64,000 nt of DNA from Streptomyces sp. S465 (GTDB lineage: Bacteria > Actinomycetota > Actinomycetes > Streptomycetales > Streptomycetaceae), in contig NZ_CP114036.1 in assembly GCF_026898115.1 (NCBI RefSeq), forward strand, positions 5,326,001-5,390,000. The letters are read 5' to 3'. Below are positions 62,951 through 64,000 of this stretch, piece after piece. Both the position numbers and the translations under genes were made by a program. Position 1 is the stretch's first letter. The number at the start of each line of letters is the position of its first letter. The notes beneath the pieces were generated by a model. It was not told the DNA's origin. It saw only the letters and a program-made list of their open reading frames with translations, and made no database searches.

Positions 62951-64000
62951 TTGGCCGCCTCGCGCAACGCCTCGACTGCCAATACGAACAATGGCGCCAG
63001 CACCGCCCCGCTGCGCATCTCCTTTGCGAAGATCAAGGAGCCTCTCGAGGTTCCGAACCTCCTCGCGCTGCAGACCGAGAGCTTCGATTGGCTGCTCGGC
63101 AATGCCGCGTGGAAGGCTCGCGTCGAGGCTGCGCTGGACAGCGGTCAGGACGTCCCCACCAAGTCCGGTCTGGAAGAGATCTTCGAGGAGATCTCCCCGA
63201 TCGAGGACTTCTCCGGGTCGATGTCCCTGACTTTCCGTGATCACCGTTTCGAGCCGCCGAAGAACTCGATCGACGAGTGCAAGGAGCGCGACTTCACGTA
63301 CGCGGCTCCGCTCTTCGTCACGGCCGAGTTCACCAACAACGAGACCGGCGAGATCAAGTCCCAGACGGTCTTCATGGGCGACTTCCCGCTCATGACCCCG
63401 AAGGGCACCTTCTGCATCAACGGCACCGAGCGTGTCGTCGTCTCGCAGCTGGTCCGGTCTCCCGGTGTCTACTTCGACTCCACCATCGACAAGACGTCCG
63501 ACAAGGACATCTTCTCGGCCAAGATCATCCCGTCCCGGGGTGCCTGGCTGGAGATGGAGATCGACAAGCGCGACATGGTCGGTGTCCGCATCGACCGCAA
63601 GCGCAAGCAGTCCGTGACCGTCCTGCTCAAGGCGCTCGGCTGGACCACCGAGCAGATCCTCGAGGAGTTCGGCGAGTACGAGTCCATGCGCGCCACCCTG
63701 GAGAAGGACCACACCCAGGGCCAGGACGACGCGCTGCTCGACATCTACCGCAAGCTGCGTCCGGGCGAGCCGCCGACCCGTGAGGCCGCGCAGACGCTGC
63801 TGGAGAACCTCTACTTCAACCCCAAGCGCTACGACCTGGCCAAGGTCGGCCGCTACAAGGTCAACAAGAAGCTCGGTGCCGACCAGCCGCTGGACGCCGG
63901 CGTGCTGACCACCGAGGACGTCATCGCGACCATCAAGTACCTGGTCAAGCTGCACGCCGGCGAGACCGAGACGGTCAGCGAGAACGGCCAGACGATCGTG
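62951..64000 (+). CDS. rpoB: RNA polymerase beta subunit (3' end beyond window)
   Basis: This is the N-terminal 350 residues of the roughly 1160-residue beta subunit. The start is TTG at 62951, with GGAAGGA six bases upstream; the first residues read as the known Streptomyces beginning (AASRNASTANTN). The frame stays open to the window end. Conserved parts include PLRISFAKIKEPLEVPNLL, INGTERVVVSQLVRSPGVYF, PSRGAWLEMEIDKRD and LGWTTEQILEEF. Residue 155 is Cys in GTFCINGTE, where the usual residue is Val. The rifampicin main cluster lies beyond the window. Confidence 0.96.
   Translation, partial: MAASRNASTANTNNGASTAPLRISFAKIKEPLEVPNLLALQTESFDWLLGNAAWKARVEAALDSGQDVPTKSGLEEIFEEISPIEDFSGSMSLTFRDHRFEPPKNSIDECKERDFTYAAPLFVTAEFTNNETGEIKSQTVFMGDFPLMTPKGTFCINGTERVVVSQLVRSPGVYFDSTIDKTSDKDIFSAKIIPSRGAWLEMEIDKRDMVGVRIDRKRKQSVTVLLKALGWTTEQILEEFGEYESMRATLEKDHTQGQDDALLDIYRKLRPGEPPTREAAQTLLENLYFNPKRYDLAKVGRYKVNKKLGADQPLDAGVLTTEDVIATIKYLVKLHAGETETVSENGQTIV

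Overview
This is one continuous stretch of a high-GC actinobacterial chromosome, almost certainly Streptomyces. GC-rich third codon positions, frequent GTG starts and ATGA/GTGA stop-start overlaps support this. So does the gene order: nuo genes, polyprenyl synthase, korAB, a second nuo set, htpX, yajQ, tRNA-Tyr, then tRNA-Thr/tRNA-Met/rpmG, a dehydratase pair, murB, add, aspC, tRNA-Trp, secE, nusG, rplKA, rplJL and rpoB. The species cannot be named from the sequence alone. The window starts inside nuoF and ends inside rpoB.

Region 1 (1-12331) is the distal half of a standard proton-pumping NADH:quinone oxidoreductase operon, nuoFGHIJKLMN. It is tightly packed and closed by a long perfect hairpin. 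Region 2 (12351-24851) holds mixed genes: a lipoprotein, fumarylacetoacetase, a long-chain polyprenyl diphosphate synthase that probably makes the menaquinone side chain used by the Nuo enzymes, a LolA-like exported protein, an ABC exporter pair, a secreted M28 aminopeptidase, a RarD permease, a YtfG-like oxidoreductase and a KimA/APC-type transporter.

Region 3 (24917-42310) is the most interesting. It has 2-oxoglutarate:ferredoxin oxidoreductase genes (korA, korB), a response regulator, two sister histidine kinases, and then a second complex I gene set, nuoABCHIJKLMN. That set has no nuoD, nuoE, nuoF or nuoG, so it lacks the NADH input module and the 49-kDa quinone-site subunit. Its NuoC carries a long repeat-bearing disordered tail. 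The two kinases share roughly 435 bp of nearly identical DNA, including silent sites, which points to recent gene conversion. A 30-bp tandem repeat lies between them.

Region 4 (42385-51546) holds htpX-yccF, yajQ, tRNA-Tyr, an ANTAR protein, an AraC-type regulator, an MscL channel with a zinc-ribbon tail, an amidohydrolase with a palindromic operator-like site, a DUF1206 membrane protein, an NAD(P)-binding protein, and a cytosine-deaminase-like protein that seems to have lost most metal ligands.

Region 5 (51877-64000) is core information processing and wall synthesis: tRNA-Thr, tRNA-Met, rpmG, two hotdog dehydratase genes, murB, adenosine deaminase, aspC, tRNA-Trp, secE, nusG, rplK, rplA, a lipoprotein, rplJ with a leader RNA, rplL and the start of rpoB, which uses a TTG start codon.
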